From Methanobrevibacter sp. (GTDB lineage Archaea > Methanobacteriota > Methanobacteria > Methanobacteriales > Methanobacteriaceae): a stretch of DNA of 7,042 nucleotides. Under the pieces are notes generated by a model. That model had not been told where the DNA came from. It did not search any database and saw only the letters and a list, made by a program, of their open reading frames with translations. Location: the NCBI GenBank assembly GCA_031289975.1, contig JAITOM010000302.1, forward strand, positions 1 to 7,042, read 5' to 3'. Positions 6,068 to 7,042 of the stretch are shown piece after piece (the first letter of the stretch is position 1; every line of letters begins with the position of its first letter). A program made the position numbers and the translations under genes.

Positions 6068-7042
6068 TTATCCCAAATTAATTACATCAGCAATTATCTT
6101 TACAGATTTTCCTTTATTCATATCCGAATGAAATTCATCAATCCGTATAATATTAATACTTTTAACATTATTGCCTAAACCATTATTTTTTGATAAATTC
6201 AGAGATGACAAAGTATTATCTTCTTTGGCTTTAAATAAAACAACATTTCCCCCATATTCTTTTGGTCTGTATTTATACATAGATTCTGATAATAAATTAT
6301 TTTTATATATATATTCTTTAAACTCATTAGAATTTATTTTGTTATAATTGGGAGAATTTTTAATTTCTTTTTTTAAATACTCGTCCTCTTCTGTTATTGC
6401 AATATCAATCAATGATTGTTTCATATCTTTGTTAAAATCTTTGTTAAAAAATATTGGATCTAATAAGTATAGTTTAACTACTTTTTCATCATGCATTTCT
6501 AATATTCTTGCCATTTCATAAGCTATAACACCACCTAAAGACCAGCCCCCTAAATAATAAGGACCTTTAGGGACTATTTTTTTCATATGTTGTATATATA
6601 TATTCGCAAGTGTATTTATCGATGTAAGTTTCTCATTATCATCATAATAAGGAAATTCTATTGCATAAAATCTTTGATTTTTATTTATATGTTCAGATAA
6701 TTCTATGTATGTTTCACTTCCGCCAAAACCAGGATGAACAAAAAATAGTGGAGTTCTATTTCCTTTTGAATTGAAAGCATAAATATGATCATGATTATTA
6801 TTTTTCAGTATAAATTGAGATAATTTTCTAACTGTACTATTATTAAATATAATTGAAACAGCTAATTCATTATTAAAAATCTTATTTATTTCATTTATCA
6901 GTTTTATTACCAATATAGAATTTCCACCTAAATAAAAAAAGTTATCTTCCACTGATATTTTATTTTCATCTATTTTTAATACATGACCATACACTTTCAC
7001 TAATTTCTTTTCAATATCACTTTGAGGCGGGACATAACACTT
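6068..7042 (-). CDS. Nonribosomal peptide synthetase, C-terminal end: carrier protein (PCP) plus thioesterase, 5'-truncated
   Basis: The frame stays open to the right edge, so this is the last 324 residues of a larger synthetase; the GTG at 7000 lies inside the carrier domain and is not a start. Visible residues about 1-80 are a peptidyl carrier protein: the entry motif YVPP, then DNFFYLGGNSI with Ser42 as the phosphopantetheine attachment site. Residues about 90-324 are a type I thioesterase of alpha/beta-hydrolase fold: HPGFGG (103-108, oxyanion region), nucleophile motif GWSLGG with Ser168, then LLDP with Asp195 and EFHSDM with His305, a complete catalytic triad. It would release the finished peptide by hydrolysis or cyclisation. 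Because a thioesterase ends the protein, this is the terminal module; the adenylation domain that sets the last residue is off the window. Same strand as the downstream ABC exporter, 2.1 kb away. Confidence 0.93.
   Translation of the reverse strand, partial: KCYVPPQSDIEKKLVKVYGHVLKIDENKISVEDNFFYLGGNSILVIKLINEINKIFNNELAVSIIFNNSTVRKLSQFILKNNNHDHIYAFNSKGNRTPLFFVHPGFGGSETYIELSEHINKNQRFYAIEFPYYDDNEKLTSINTLANIYIQHMKKIVPKGPYYLGGWSLGGVIAYEMARILEMHDEKVVKLYLLDPIFFNKDFNKDMKQSLIDIAITEEDEYLKKEIKNSPNYNKINSNEFKEYIYKNNLLSESMYKYRPKEYGGNVVLFKAKEDNTLSSLNLSKNNGLGNNVKSINIIRIDEFHSDMNKGKSVKIIADVINLG

Noticed and set aside
6998..7000. GTG as the start of the PCP-thioesterase gene
   Set aside because: The frame is open upstream to the window edge and the preceding codons (YVPPQSDIEKKL) are typical NRPS carrier-domain entry sequence, so the gene starts outside.

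Overview
The window is very A+T-rich and most likely comes from a methanogenic archaeon of the Methanobacteriales (Methanobrevibacter- or Methanosphaera-like). This is inferred from a small stand-alone JAMM/MPN protein of the type common in that group, the extreme AT bias, and an NRPS end next to multidrug-type ABC genes; NRPS genes are known from rumen Methanobrevibacter. An AT-rich bacterium is not excluded.

Layout: bases 1-411 (+) hold the 3' part of a JAMM/MPN-domain metalloprotease gene whose start lies off the left edge. A 68-bp convergent gap follows. Bases 480-3985 (-) hold a two-gene operon encoding the halves of a heterodimeric ABC exporter (LmrCD / TM287-288 type), read from 3985 toward 480 and joined by a one-base TAATG stop/start overlap. 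Bases 3986-6067 contain no convincing gene. Bases 6068-7042 (-) are the 3' end of a nonribosomal peptide synthetase gene (carrier protein plus terminal thioesterase) whose larger 5' part lies off the right edge.

The 2.1-kb gene-free block is not featureless. It contains a ~625-bp non-coding element (4405-5029) with 26-bp imperfect terminal inverted repeats and an apparent 7-9-bp target duplication. It also contains a second, unrelated 182-bp MITE-like element (5421-5602) with 24-bp ends differing at one base, and next to that an inverted, diverged partial copy of the same family (5615-5717). The rest of the block is low-complexity AT sequence with the presumed ABC promoter near 4000-4130.

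How the genes may work together: the NRPS releases a peptide through its thioesterase, and the ABC pair immediately downstream on the same strand is a plausible exporter or self-resistance pump for it. The 2-kb transposon-filled gap means the two are probably transcribed separately, so the link is inference only. The exporter's sequence is internally consistent: the degenerate Walker B/H-loop of one subunit and the non-canonical signature of the other fall in the same composite ATP site. I see no clearly new biological system; the strongest candidates for novelty are the two small mobile-element families and the NRPS product.
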